DNA of 64,000 bases from DASSUW01 sp963774155 (GCA_963774155.1 CAVZDW010000005.1:1-64000); one strand, 5' to 3'; shown: positions 27,182 through 35,763, counted from the first letter of the stretch. The notes: generated by a model not told the origin, from the letters alone. Numbers and translations are program-made.

Positions 27182-28174
27182 ATGCGCGAAGATCGAGCCG
27201 TGATCGTCGACTGCGCGCACTACCGGGACGGGCAGCGCCAGCACCAGGCCCCGATGCGCCCGGAGGACGCGGCGCTGATCTGCCAGGAGACGCCCGGGTT
27301 CGTGTGGCTCGGCATGGTCGATCCGTCGCAGGACGAGCTCGCGAACATGCAGGAGGTCTTCGGCCTCCACGAGCTCGCCGTCGAGGACGCGCGCGGCTTT
27401 CACCTGCGCCCCAAGGTCGAGCAGTACGAGGAGGGCTTCACCTTCGTCGTCCTGCGCACCGCGCGATACGTGCCCGAGCGCAAGGAGGTCGAGTTCGGCG
27501 AGATCTCGATCTTCCTCGGCCCGAGCTTCGTCATCACCGTCCGGCAGGGAGCGGCGAGCGACCTCCACACCTCCCGGCTCCGGCTCGAGGCGCGTCCCTC
27601 GCTGCTCGCGGAAGGGCCGCTCTCCGCGTTGTGGGCGATCCTCGACCAGGTCGTCGACGACTACGCCCCGGTCGTCGAGGCGATCGAGGGCGACATCGAG
27701 GCGGTCGAGCAGATGGTCTTCGCCGGCTCCGTCGCCCCGACGCAGGACATCTACGAGCTGCGCCGCGAGGTCAGCGACTTCTACCGCGCCGTGCACCCGC
27801 TGCTGGCGCCGGTCGCCACGCTGGCCCGCGGGGGTCTGCTCGATCCGCCGCCGCACCTGCGCCAGTACTTCCGCGACGTGGGCGACCACCTGGCGCTCAT
27901 CAACGAGGAGGTGATCGCCCAGCGCGACCTCCTGACCACGATCCTGCAGGCCAACATGGCGGTGATCGCGGTCACCCAGAGCGACGTCGTGCGCCGCATC
28001 TCCGGGTGGGCCGCGATCATCACCGTGCCCACGTTCATCGCGTCCTTCTACGGCATGAACTTCACGCACATGCCGGAGCTGGGCTGGACGATCGCCTATC
28101 CGCTCGTGGTCGCCCTCATGGTCTTCACCGCGGTCATGCTCTACCGCGGCTTCAAGCGCGCCGGCTGGATCTAG
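27182..28174 (+). CDS. corA: CorA-type magnesium/divalent cation channel
   Basis: A 330-residue membrane protein of the CorA family. A large cytosolic funnel domain (about 1-265) contains the long helix with QMVFAGSVAPTQDIYELRRE. The two C-terminal transmembrane helices follow (about 275-295 and 305-325), with the selectivity motif YGMNF between them. Its pentamer should import Mg2+ (or Co2+/Ni2+). Starts at 27182 (ATG) or 27200 (GTG) are both possible. It converges with the LysM gene, two bases apart. Confidence 0.92.
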   Translation: MREDRAVIVDCAHYRDGQRQHQAPMRPEDAALICQETPGFVWLGMVDPSQDELANMQEVFGLHELAVEDARGFHLRPKVEQYEEGFTFVVLRTARYVPERKEVEFGEISIFLGPSFVITVRQGAASDLHTSRLRLEARPSLLAEGPLSALWAILDQVVDDYAPVVEAIEGDIEAVEQMVFAGSVAPTQDIYELRREVSDFYRAVHPLLAPVATLARGGLLDPPPHLRQYFRDVGDHLALINEEVIAQRDLLTTILQANMAVIAVTQSDVVRRISGWAAIITVPTFIASFYGMNFTHMPELGWTIAYPLVVALMVFTAVMLYRGFKRAGWI

Positions 28175-28176
28175 CC

Positions 28177-29127
28177 TCAGCCGCCGAAGCGCGATCTCAG
28201 CGCCTGCACGTTCTCCACGTACCGCGCCGTGTCGTCGTACATGCCGCGCTCCTGGACGGAGGCGAGGCCCTGGTAGTAGCCGGCGATGGCCGAGCTCTCG
28301 TCCCCGCCCGCGTCGGTCAGCAGGCGCTTGAGGTACATCACGCCCGCGTGGATGTTGTCGGTGGCCGACGCCGGGTCCAGCGCCTGGCCGCCGGCGAGGT
28401 TCTCCTGGACGTAGTCCCACGTGCCCGGCATGACCTGCATCACGCCGCGCGCGTTGGCGGAGGAGACCATCGAGTTGTTGAAGCCGCTCTCCTGCCAGGC
28501 GATGGCGGCGGCCAGCGAGGGGGAGACCCCGTGCGCCGCGGCGACGTTCTGGATGTCGGCGGCGCTGACCTGCTGCGGCGTCGGCGCGGGCGCGGCGTCC
28601 GCGACCACGGTGGTGGCCGGAGCCGGGTCGGCCGCGTGGACCGGCGCCGGGGCGCCGCTCGGCAGCTTCAGGACGGTGCCGGTCAGCAGGAAGCCCGAGG
28701 GATCGAGGCCGTTCATGGCCGCCATCGCCTCGACCGAGGTGCCGGTCTGGGCGGCGAGCGCCGACAGCGTGTCGCCGGCACGCACCGTGTAGGCGCCCTG
28801 CGGTGCCGGGGCGGCGGCGGTCACGGGCGCCGCGGCCGGCGCGGCGGCGGGAGCGGCTGCCGCGGGATCGGCAGGCACCAGCCCCGCCTGCTGCAGCGCC
28901 GCGTAGCCCTCGACCGTGGTCGGGACCATGATCGTCGAGCCCAGGACGACCTGCGAGTCCTCGGACAGGCCGTTGAACGCGGCGACGGTCCGCGTCGTCA
29001 GGTTGTTGGCGGCGGCGATCGACCACAGCGTCTCGCCGGGCTGCACGGTGTGCGGCGCGGCCGCGGAGGCGGACGATGCAGGAAACAGCAGGACGATCAA
29101 GAACAGCAGCAATCGGCTCGGGCGCAA
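28177..29127 (-). CDS. Secreted LysM-LysM-SLT lytic transglycosylase
   Basis: A 316-residue exported cell-wall enzyme. A signal peptide (1-24, ending SASAAA) precedes LysM 1 (HTVQPGETLWSIAAANNLTT), an Ala/Pro linker, LysM 2 (YTVRAGDTLSALAAQTGTSV), a second linker, and a C-terminal SLT domain with catalytic Glu in AWQESGFNN, ARGVMQVMPGTWDYV and GYYQGLASV. The LysMs bind peptidoglycan and the SLT domain cleaves it. It differs from the anchored enzyme at 453-1097 by being soluble and modular. No riboswitch was recognised upstream. Confidence 0.9.
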   Translation of the reverse strand: MRPSRLLLFLIVLLFPASSASAAAPHTVQPGETLWSIAAANNLTTRTVAAFNGLSEDSQVVLGSTIMVPTTVEGYAALQQAGLVPADPAAAAPAAAPAAAPVTAAAPAPQGAYTVRAGDTLSALAAQTGTSVEAMAAMNGLDPSGFLLTGTVLKLPSGAPAPVHAADPAPATTVVADAAPAPTPQQVSAADIQNVAAAHGVSPSLAAAIAWQESGFNNSMVSSANARGVMQVMPGTWDYVQENLAGGQALDPASATDNIHAGVMYLKRLLTDAGGDESSAIAGYYQGLASVQERGMYDDTARYVENVQALRSRFGG

Positions 29128-29237
29128 GATGACGTGGTCCTCCGTGTCCGGGTTCGAAGTCCATCCTCACCCGCTCCGCACGCACCGGGAACCAGTGCGC
29201 GCGGTGTTACGAAGTCCTGCAACGCGCCCTTCATGGC

Positions 29238-29831
29238 ATGCTCAGCGCCTTGCCATACGCCGATTTCAAGCTGTGGGCGCAGAAATGGCGCTGGTACGAG
29301 CGTTCGTCGCTGCCCTGGAACCGGGCGCGCCTGCACTACGAGTTCGCGCGCCGCCGGGCGTTCTGCCGCTGGCCCGTCCAGGGCAACGTGCTCGAGATGC
29401 TGCAGGAGGGCCGGCTCGAGCTGGGCGAGCACGTCCTGCTCGAGCCGAACGTGTGGCTGACGGCGCAGGCGCCGGCGCGGATCCGCATCGGCGGCGGCAG
29501 CTTCCTCAACCTCGGGGTGCAGGTGGCGGCGGTCGAGCTCGTGGAGATCGGCGAGCACTGCATGCTCGCCAACGGCTGCTTCGTGACCGACGGCAACCAC
29601 CGCTTCGACGACCCCGACAAGCCGGTCCCGTGGCAGGGCTTCACGACGAAGGGGCCGACGCGGCTGGGCGACAACGTCTGGCTCGGGGCCAACGTGGTGG
29701 TGACGAGCGGCGTGACGATCGGGGAGCGCAGCGTCGTCGGCGCCAACTCGGTCGTGACCACCGACCTGCCGCCGTACTCGATCGCCGCCGGAGTCCCCGC
29801 GAAGGTCCTCCGCACGATCGAGTACACCTAA
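29238..29831 (+). CDS. Left-handed beta-helix acyltransferase (LbH family)
   Basis: A 197-residue acetyltransferase of the hexapeptide-repeat type. An N-terminal helical part (about 1-60) is followed by hexad repeats: VEIGEHCMLANGCFVTDGNH, then TRLGDNVWLGANVVVTSGVT and IGERSVVGANSVVTTDLPP, and the family ending IAAGVPAKVLRTI. The His in DGNHRF is the likely catalytic base. It probably acetylates a sugar or other small acceptor. It converges with the small membrane gene of the phosphate operon (four-base overlap). Confidence 0.85.
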   Translation: MLSALPYADFKLWAQKWRWYERSSLPWNRARLHYEFARRRAFCRWPVQGNVLEMLQEGRLELGEHVLLEPNVWLTAQAPARIRIGGGSFLNLGVQVAAVELVEIGEHCMLANGCFVTDGNHRFDDPDKPVPWQGFTTKGPTRLGDNVWLGANVVVTSGVTIGERSVVGANSVVTTDLPPYSIAAGVPAKVLRTIEYT

Positions 29832-30067
29832 CCCTTGGAGAGCAGGATGTGGACGCCGTACACGACCGCCGCGGCGAACGCCGCGAAGGCGATGACAGCC
29901 AGGCCCGCCCAGGCGGCCGCCGCCGAGCCCCTCCCGTCGCGCGCCGCCTGGGTCGACTTCCCCATCCCGAGCACGACATAGGAGTAGGCGAACGTGACGA
30001 AGATCCCCGCCAGGAGCGAGACCCACACGACCTCGAGGATGTCACCGGCCTTCACCGTCGCGAGCAT
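29828..30067 (-). CDS. Small two-helix membrane protein of the phosphate operon
   Basis: Seventy-nine residues with two transmembrane helices (about 10-34 and 52-74). It starts three bases after the PiT stop, so it is the third gene of the DUF47-PiT operon. Function unknown; a regulatory or assembly subunit of the PiT transporter is suggested only by position. Confidence 0.65.
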   Translation of the reverse strand: MLATVKAGDILEVVWVSLLAGIFVTFAYSYVVLGMGKSTQAARDGRGSAAAAWAGLAVIAFAAFAAAVVYGVHILLSKG

Positions 30068-30070
30068 CGC

Positions 30071-31171
30071 TCAGCCCTCCGCCGTCAGGGTCCGGCCGCC
30101 CACCGCGCGGCGCGCCATCACGACGGTGAGCGCGGCCACGAGCACCGCTGACACCACCACAGGCCCCGCCGCCCCGTCGCCGAAGAGCTGCGTCACGCCG
30201 TAGGTCACGGCGCCCACCAGGGCCGCCGCGGGCAGCGTCAGGACCCACGCGACGACGATGTTCCCGGCCACGCCCCAGCGCACGGCGGAGATCCGCTTGG
30301 CGGCGCCTGCCCCCATGATCCCACCCGAGATGACCTGCGTGGTCGAGAGCGGGAAGCCGACGTGCGAGGCCGAGAGGATCACGGCGGAGCCGACGCCCTG
30401 CGCCGCGAAGCCCTGCGCCGGGTCCATCTTGATGATCCGGCTGCCCATCGTGCGGATGATCCGCCAGCCGCCGACGTAGGTCCCGAGCGCGATCGCCGCG
30501 GCCGCGGAGACCACGACCCAGGTCGGCGGGTCGGCGCCGGACTCGAGGTGCCCGCTCGCCACGAGCGCCAGCGCGATGATGCCCATCGTCTTCTGCGCGT
30601 CGTTCGTCCCGTGCGACAGCGAGAAGAGGCTGCCGGTGACGATCTGGCCGAGCCGGAAGCCGCGCGACACGGTGCCCGGGCTCTGGCGGCCGACGATGCG
30701 GTAGCAGATGACGATCGCGATTCCGGCCGTGACGAACGCGAGCACGGGGGCCACCAGCGCCGGGATCATGACCTTCTCGATCAGCCCGGCGCCGAACACC
30801 GCGTCCGGCCCGTCGGCCGCGAACGCGGCGCCGACGACGCCGCCGATCAGGGCGTGCGAGCTCGACGAGGGCAGCCCGAAGTACCACGTCAGCAGGTTCC
30901 AGGCGATCGCGCCGATGAGGCCCGCGAAGACGACCTCGAGCGTGACGAAGTCGGGGTTGACGATCCCCGAGGCGATCGTGGCGGCCACGGCGAGCGAGAG
31001 GAACGCGCCGACGAAGTTGAGGAGGGCGGACAGGGTGACCGCGACGCGTGGCGCCATCGCGCGCGTCGAGATCGACGTGGCCACCGCGTTGGCGGTGTCG
31101 TGGAACCCGTTCGTGAAGTCGAACGCGAGCGCCGTCGCGACGACGATCAGGAGGACGACGTCTGTGGCCAT
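30071..31171 (-). CDS. pit: PiT-family inorganic phosphate transporter
   Basis: A 366-residue membrane protein. Both copies of the family repeat are present: DFTNGFHDTANAVATSIST with SSHALIGGVVGA near the N-terminus, and SLSHGTNDAQKTMGIIALAL with PLSTTQVISGGIMGAG towards the C-terminus. It should import metal-phosphate using proton or sodium symport. It begins directly after the DUF47 stop. A PHO-type direct repeat lies upstream of the operon, so expression is likely controlled by phosphate status. Confidence 0.94.
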   Translation of the reverse strand: MATDVVLLIVVATALAFDFTNGFHDTANAVATSISTRAMAPRVAVTLSALLNFVGAFLSLAVAATIASGIVNPDFVTLEVVFAGLIGAIAWNLLTWYFGLPSSSSHALIGGVVGAAFAADGPDAVFGAGLIEKVMIPALVAPVLAFVTAGIAIVICYRIVGRQSPGTVSRGFRLGQIVTGSLFSLSHGTNDAQKTMGIIALALVASGHLESGADPPTWVVVSAAAAIALGTYVGGWRIIRTMGSRIIKMDPAQGFAAQGVGSAVILSASHVGFPLSTTQVISGGIMGAGAAKRISAVRWGVAGNIVVAWVLTLPAAALVGAVTYGVTQLFGDGAAGPVVVSAVLVAALTVVMARRAVGGRTLTAEG

Positions 31172-31798
31172 CTACGCGTTCTTGATGACGATCCCCTCGA
31201 GGATGTTGGCGGTCTTCTCGGTGGAGTCGATCGCGTCCTCGAGGCGCTCGAAGATGTCCTTCCAGCGGATGACCAGCATCGGGTCGATCCCGCGCTCGAA
31301 CAGTGACGCCAGCGCTTCCCGAAGGATCCTGTCGCCGTCGTTCTCGAGCCGGTTGATCTCCACGGTGTAGTGGTGGATGTCCTTGAACGAGCGGAGGCGG
31401 GGTATGGCGCCCGCGACGGCCCGAGCAGACTGGTGCAGGATCCGCCCCATCTCGGTCGCCTTGTCCATCGGCGCCTCGATCCGGTACAGCGCGAGGAAGT
31501 CGGCGACCTCCTCGATGAAGTCGACGATGTCGTCGAGCGCCGAGGCCAGCGCGTAGATGTCCTCGCGGTCGATCGGCGTGACGAACGTCGAGTTGAGCCG
31601 CTGGATGATGTCGTGCGTGATCCGGTCGCCCTCCTGCTCGCAGATCACGACCTCGCGGCCGAGCTCAGCGTGGTCGGGCCAGTGCTCGAGCATGCGCTCG
31701 AGCAGCTCCGCCGCACGGACGATGTTCGCTCCCGCCTCTTCGAAGAGGTCGAAGAAGTGGCGCTCCTTCGGCGCGAAGAGCTGCGACAGCCGGGCCAT
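31172..31798 (-). CDS. DUF47 PhoU-like regulator of the PiT transporter
   Basis: A 208-residue all-helical protein of the DUF47/YkaA family: FFDLFEEAGANIVRAAELLE, EQEGDRITHDIIQRLNSTFV, PIDREDIYALASALDDIVDF and ENDGDRILREALASLFERGI. It has the E/D-x-x-x-D motifs that bind metal in PhoU-like proteins. It is always found with PiT-type carriers and is thought to control them. It is the first gene of the operon; its upstream region holds the 11-bp direct repeats. Confidence 0.92.
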   Translation of the reverse strand: MARLSQLFAPKERHFFDLFEEAGANIVRAAELLERMLEHWPDHAELGREVVICEQEGDRITHDIIQRLNSTFVTPIDREDIYALASALDDIVDFIEEVADFLALYRIEAPMDKATEMGRILHQSARAVAGAIPRLRSFKDIHHYTVEINRLENDGDRILREALASLFERGIDPMLVIRWKDIFERLEDAIDSTEKTANILEGIVIKNA

Positions 31799-31840
31799 GG
31801 CGGCGGAGTGTAGGTGGACACCCGGTCCTAATCCCGGGAT

Positions 31841-31862
31841 CTTGTGAACGACTTGTGAACGA
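31841..31862 (-). promoter_or_regulatory. PHO-box-like tandem repeat upstream of DUF47-pit
   Basis: Two perfect adjacent copies of an 11-bp unit, TCGTTCACAAG when read toward the operon. Phosphate-response regulators of the PhoP/RegX3 type in actinobacteria bind exactly such 11-bp direct repeats with a GTTCAC core. It lies 43 bases before the DUF47 start, where a -35 would be, between this operon and the end of panB. Confidence 0.78.
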
Positions 31863-31876
31863 GCTGTTATCGACCC

Positions 31877-32761
31877 TCAGACCGCCGTGCGATGCGGCGG
31901 AATCTGGGCGCGCAGCCGCTCCAGCTCCTCGGGCGCGATGCCGTACGTGTGCTCCGGGAGCGGGAAGGCGCGGGTGCGCACCTCGTCGGCGTACGCCTTC
32001 ACCCCGCGGAGCATCTCCGCCTTCACGTCGGCGTAGCGCTTGACGAACTTGGGCCTGAAGCCGTCGTGGATGCCCAGCAGGTCGTGCAGGACGAGAACCT
32101 GGCCGTCGGTGCTCGGGCCCGCGCCGATCCCGATGATCGGGACCTCCATGTGCTGCATCAGCTCGTCGGTCACGTCCGCCGGGATCGCCTCGAAGACGAT
32201 CGAGAAGCAGCCGGCCTCCTGCAGCGCGAGCGCGTCGTCGAGCACGGCCTTGGCGCGCTCGGCCGTGCGGCCCTGAGCGCGGTAGCCGCCGAGGGCGGTC
32301 GCGGTCTGCGGGGTCAGCCCGACATGGCCCATCACCGGGACGCCGGCGCGCACGATGGCGCGGGCGCGCTCGGCGCTGGCGCCGCCGCCCTCGAGCTTGA
32401 CGGCGTCGCACCCCGCCTCCTTGACGAAGCGGTGGGCGGTTCCGATGGCCTGGGAGTCCGAGGCCTCGTAGGAGCCGAAGGGCAGGTCGCCGACCAGCAG
32501 CGGCGTCCGCAGGCCGCGGCGGACGGCGGCGGAGAGCATCAGCAGCTCTTCGACGGTGACGGGGACGGTGTCCTCGTAGCCGAGGACGTTGTTGGCCGCC
32601 GAGTCGCCCACCAGGACGATGTCGACGCCGGCCTCCTCGGCCACCACCGCGCTGGGGTGGTCGTAGGCGGTGATCATCACGATCGGCTCACCGAGCGCTC
32701 GCATCTCGGCGAGCTTCGTGAGGGTGACTGGCTTGCGCTCGGTCCGGGGTACGGACGACAT
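31877..32761 (-). CDS. panB: Ketopantoate hydroxymethyltransferase
   Basis: A 294-residue enzyme that adds a hydroxymethyl group from methylene-tetrahydrofolate to 2-oxoisovalerate, the first step to pantothenate. It is a (beta/alpha)8 barrel with the conserved IVMITAYDHPSAVVAEEAGV, LVGDSAANNVLGYEDT (metal Asp), VKLEGG, PVMGHVGLTPQ and IGIGAGPSTDGQVLVLHDLL (catalytic Glu normally follows PxI). ATG at 32761 follows AGGAGGAG. It is the last gene of the DUF2520-panC-panB operon. Confidence 0.95.
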   Translation of the reverse strand: MSSVPRTERKPVTLTKLAEMRALGEPIVMITAYDHPSAVVAEEAGVDIVLVGDSAANNVLGYEDTVPVTVEELLMLSAAVRRGLRTPLLVGDLPFGSYEASDSQAIGTAHRFVKEAGCDAVKLEGGGASAERARAIVRAGVPVMGHVGLTPQTATALGGYRAQGRTAERAKAVLDDALALQEAGCFSIVFEAIPADVTDELMQHMEVPIIGIGAGPSTDGQVLVLHDLLGIHDGFRPKFVKRYADVKAEMLRGVKAYADEVRTRAFPLPEHTYGIAPEELERLRAQIPPHRTAV

Positions 32762-32770
32762 CTGCTCCTC

Positions 32771-33640
32771 CTAGGTGGTCGGCGCCCGCTCAGGGGTCGC
32801 CGCCGGCTGGATGATGGTGTTGTCGATCAGTCGCGTCGCGCCGATGCGCGCCGCTACGGCCACCAGTACCCGGCCGTCCACGGTCTTCATCGGCAGAAAG
32901 CTGTCGGGGTCCACGAGGGCGAGGTACTCGGGCTCCACGCCGTCCATCGCCGCCCGGGCGGCGCCCTCGATCGCGGCGGCGTCGCGCGCGCCTTCGGCCA
33001 CCGCCTGCTCGGCCGCCCGCAGGCCGCGTGAGAGCGCGACGGCGCGGCGCCGCTCGTCGGCGTCCAGGTGCCCGTTGCGGCTGGACATCGCGAGCCCGTC
33101 GGGCTCGCGGACCGTCGGGACGATCACGAGCTCCACGTTCAGGTCGAGGTCGCGCACCATGCGGCGCAGGACGGCGACCTGCTGGGCGTCCTTCTGCCCG
33201 AAGAAGGCCACGTCCGGGGTCACGACGTTGAACAGCTTGGTGACGACCGTGCAGACGCCCGCGAAGTGCCCGGGGCCGCGCTCGGCGCCCTCCAGCAGGT
33301 CGGAGAGGCCGTCGACCCGGACCGAGGTGGCGAACCCGGGCGGGTAGACCTCCTCGACCGCCGGCGCGTAGAGCACGTCGACGCCCCGGCCGGCCGCCTC
33401 GGCCGCGTCGCGCGCCTCGTCGCGCGGGTAGGCGGCGAGGTCGGCTGCCTCGTTGAACTGGGCGGGGTTGACGAAGAGCGAGACGACGACCTCGTCGCAG
33501 CGCTCGCGCGCGGCGCGCATGAGCGCGTGGTGGCCGGCGTGGAACGCGCCCATCGTCGGGACGAGCCCGATCGTGGCGCCGCGGGCTCGGCTGCGCGCCA
33601 CGTGGGCACGCATCTCGGCGTTGGTGCGGATCGTCCTCAT
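32771..33640 (-). CDS. panC: Pantothenate synthetase
   Basis: A 289-residue ATP-dependent ligase joining pantoate and beta-alanine. Motifs: VPTMGAFHAGHHALM (HxGH nucleotide-binding site), VSLFVNPAQFNEAADLAAYP, GPGHFAGVCTVVTKLFN, FGQKDAQQVAVLRRMVRDL and MSSRNGHLDADERR (the KMSKS-like loop). The start overlaps the stop of the DUF2520 gene and panB starts nine bases after its stop, so the three genes form an operon. Confidence 0.95.
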   Translation of the reverse strand: MRTIRTNAEMRAHVARSRARGATIGLVPTMGAFHAGHHALMRAARERCDEVVVSLFVNPAQFNEAADLAAYPRDEARDAAEAAGRGVDVLYAPAVEEVYPPGFATSVRVDGLSDLLEGAERGPGHFAGVCTVVTKLFNVVTPDVAFFGQKDAQQVAVLRRMVRDLDLNVELVIVPTVREPDGLAMSSRNGHLDADERRRAVALSRGLRAAEQAVAEGARDAAAIEGAARAAMDGVEPEYLALVDPDSFLPMKTVDGRVLVAVAARIGATRLIDNTIIQPAATPERAPTT

Positions 33641-34356
33641 GCCACCACCGCCTGGGTGGCGTCGACCATGGCGTCGAAGAGTGGCAGCAGGTCCGGCGTG
33701 CGCTCGGCCACGGCGGCGCGCTGGCGGGCCACCGTCTCGGCGTCGCCGCGGGCGATCGGGCCGGTGAGCGCGTGCTCGGCGCCGCGCGCGGCCCAGTTCT
33801 CCACCGCCGCTCGCACCAGCGGCGCCAGCAGGGCGCGATCGACGCCCGCCGTCGCGGCCAGCCGCTCGGCGGCGCCTTCCAGCGTGACGAGGAAGTTCGA
33901 GGCGATCGAGGCGGCGGCGTGGTACGCGGCGCGGTCCTCGTCCGCGACGCGGGTGGCGCGCATGCCGAGGGCGGCGGCCAGCGCCTCGGCGGCCGCGAGC
34001 GCTCGCGGCGTGGAGCCGTCGACCGCGCAGCCGGCGCCGGCCAGCACGTCCGCCGGCGCCCCGGCGGGGACGGTCATCAGCGGGTGGACGGAGAACGCCT
34101 CATGCGGGGCGAGGACGTCGAGCCCGGTGGCGCCCGAGCAGTGGCCGACGAGGAGCCCTTCGCGCCCGGCCACGGCGGCGGCCGCGGCGGCGATCTCGGC
34201 GTCGGGGACGCAGAGGAGCACGGCGGTGGCGCCGGAGCCGTCGGCGCCGCGACCCAGCGGTCCGCGTACGGCGAAGCCCGCCGCGCCGAGGGCGGCGGAG
34301 AGCGCGGCGCCGAGGCGGCCCGCGCCGACGATGGCGATCGAGTCCAGTTCCCTCAC
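33637..34356 (-). CDS. Rossmann/DUF2520 protein, candidate ketopantoate reductase
   Basis: A 239-residue protein. The N-terminus SIAIVGAGRLGAALSAAL is a GxGxxG/A NAD(P)-binding motif; VLLCVPDAEI and HCSGATGLDVL, then FSVHPLMTVP, are the conserved Rossmann-DUF2520 features. The C-terminal helical domain (about 135-239) resembles the 6-phosphogluconate-dehydrogenase-type domain of ketopantoate reductase. It overlaps panC by four bases, and no panE is seen in the operon, so it could supply the missing reduction of ketopantoate. That role is inferred from context and fold; the family has no settled function that I can cite. Confidence 0.8.
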   Translation of the reverse strand: MRELDSIAIVGAGRLGAALSAALGAAGFAVRGPLGRGADGSGATAVLLCVPDAEIAAAAAAVAGREGLLVGHCSGATGLDVLAPHEAFSVHPLMTVPAGAPADVLAGAGCAVDGSTPRALAAAEALAAALGMRATRVADEDRAAYHAAASIASNFLVTLEGAAERLAATAGVDRALLAPLVRAAVENWAARGAEHALTGPIARGDAETVARQRAAVAERTPDLLPLFDAMVDATQAVVA

Positions 34357-34424
34357 GGAGATACCGGCTTTCAGGCTTCCTCTTCAGCATAGTCCGCCGT
34401 GGGGGCGATTAGAGTCAACGGACG

Positions 34425-35123
34425 ATGGGGACCGCAGCCGAAAGGCGCGAGGAGCTGAAGGCCGTCTGGGAGCAGGCACGCACCTGCACCAACTGCCCCC
34501 AGCTCGCCTCCACCCGCCAGACCGTCGTCTTCGGGTCCGGGAACGCGGACGCCGATCTGATGTTCGTCGGCGAGGCGCCGGGCGCCAACGAGGATCGCCA
34601 GGGCCTCCCGTTCGTCGGCCAGGCCGGCCGCCTGCTGGACACGCTGCTCGAGGAGATCGGCCTCACGCGCGGCGACGTCTTCATCGCCAACACGCTCAAG
34701 TGCCGGCCGCCCGGGAACCGCGATCCGCTGCCGCAGGAGATCGACGCCTGCCAGGACTACCTGTTCCGCCAGCTCGAGCTGATCGAGCCGCGGGTGGTGT
34801 GCACGCTCGGCAACTTCTCCACGAAGCTGCTGCGCGGCGACCCTTCGACCGGCATCACGCGCCTCCACGGCCGTGAGGAGGTCCGCCGGATCGGGCCGCG
34901 GCGCGTGCGGCTCTACCCGATCTACCACCCGGCCGCGGCGCTCTACACGCCGCAGATGCTCGACGTGCTGCGGAGCGACTTCCGGAAGCTCCCCGAGCTG
35001 CTGGCGCTCGATCCGCCCGAGCAGCCGGAGCCCGAGGTCGAGCCCGAACCGGTGGTCGAGGAGCCGGAGATCGTCCTCGAGGTCGAGCGCGAGCCCGAGG
35101 CGGCTCAGCTCGGGCTCTTCTGA
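34425..35123 (+). CDS. Family-4 (Fe-S) uracil-DNA glycosylase with clamp-like C-terminus
   Basis: A 232-residue base-excision enzyme. The N-terminus has C-x2-C (ARTCTNCPQL); two further Cys are in TLKCRPPGNRDP and RVVCTLGN, giving four [4Fe-4S] ligands. The active-site motif is MFVGEAPGANEDRQGLPFVG, and the second is YPIYHPAAALY. After the core (about residue 190) a highly acidic Pro/Glu/Val linker leads to a terminal QLGLF, which matches the bacterial beta-clamp-binding pentapeptide. Its last bases overlap the convergent GNAT gene. Confidence 0.9.
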   Translation: MGTAAERREELKAVWEQARTCTNCPQLASTRQTVVFGSGNADADLMFVGEAPGANEDRQGLPFVGQAGRLLDTLLEEIGLTRGDVFIANTLKCRPPGNRDPLPQEIDACQDYLFRQLELIEPRVVCTLGNFSTKLLRGDPSTGITRLHGREEVRRIGPRRVRLYPIYHPAAALYTPQMLDVLRSDFRKLPELLALDPPEQPEPEVEPEPVVEEPEIVLEVEREPEAAQLGLF

Positions 35124-35737
35124 GCCGCGCGCTCGTCGGCCGTGATCGCGTACCGCTCGTGGTCGCGCCACTGGCCGCCGATCAGCAGGTACCGCGGCGA
35201 GAAGCCCTCGAGCCGGAAGCCGGCGCCGCGGGCGAGCGCGATCGACGGCTGGTTGCCGGGCTGGATATTGGCCTCCAGCCGGTGCAGCGCCAGCGGCCCG
35301 AAGGTGTGATCGAGCAGCTGCTCCATCGCCTCGCGCATCAGCCCCTGGTTCGCGTAGCGCTGGTGGGCGTAGTAGCCGAGGTAGGCCGACTGGAACGCCC
35401 CGCGGACGATCTGGGACACGGTGAAGACGCCGGCGATCTCGCGCTCCGCCTCGACCGGGCAGGCGATCAGGCAGGCGAAGTCGTCGCGCCGCGAGCGGGC
35501 GTAGAGGTCGTCGAACTGGTCGGTGCGCTCCGGGGGGTACGTCCACGGGCGGTGCAGCTCCCGGCTGTCGCGCGCGAGGGCGAGGAAGACCTCGCGGTCG
35601 GCGCGCTCGAGGACCCGCAGCAAGACGCGGGCGCCGTCCGGCGGCGGATCGGGGTCCACGTCCGAGGGACGCAGCACTCCTGCCACGGCGGACAACGGGC
35701 GGCGGCGGAGCATCGGACGTCTCACAAGAGCAATCAA
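35105..35737 (-). CDS. GNAT acetyltransferase (RimJ/RimL type)
   Basis: About 206-210 residues with the RimJ-like fold: RVLLRVLERADREVFLALAR, REIAGVFTVSQIVRGAFQSA, LGYYAHQRYANQGLMREAME (acetyl-CoA-binding region), HRLEANIQPGNQPSIALARG and GFRLEGFSPRYL. It probably acetylates a protein N-terminus or a small amine. TTG 35737, GTG 35725 and ATG 35713 are possible starts; none has a clear RBS. It is divergent from the GT4 gene at 35764. Confidence 0.82.
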   Translation of the reverse strand: MIALVRRPMLRRRPLSAVAGVLRPSDVDPDPPPDGARVLLRVLERADREVFLALARDSRELHRPWTYPPERTDQFDDLYARSRRDDFACLIACPVEAEREIAGVFTVSQIVRGAFQSAYLGYYAHQRYANQGLMREAMEQLLDHTFGPLALHRLEANIQPGNQPSIALARGAGFRLEGFSPRYLLIGGQWRDHERYAITADERAAQKSPS

Positions 35738-35763
35738 AGCGCACCGCCGCGGTGGGCCGCCAG

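Noticed and set aside
31841..31862. Rex operator (TTGTGAA)
   Set aside because: Both TTGTGAAC copies point the same way and are spaced 11 bases apart; Rex sites are inverted repeats. The PHO-box reading fits better.
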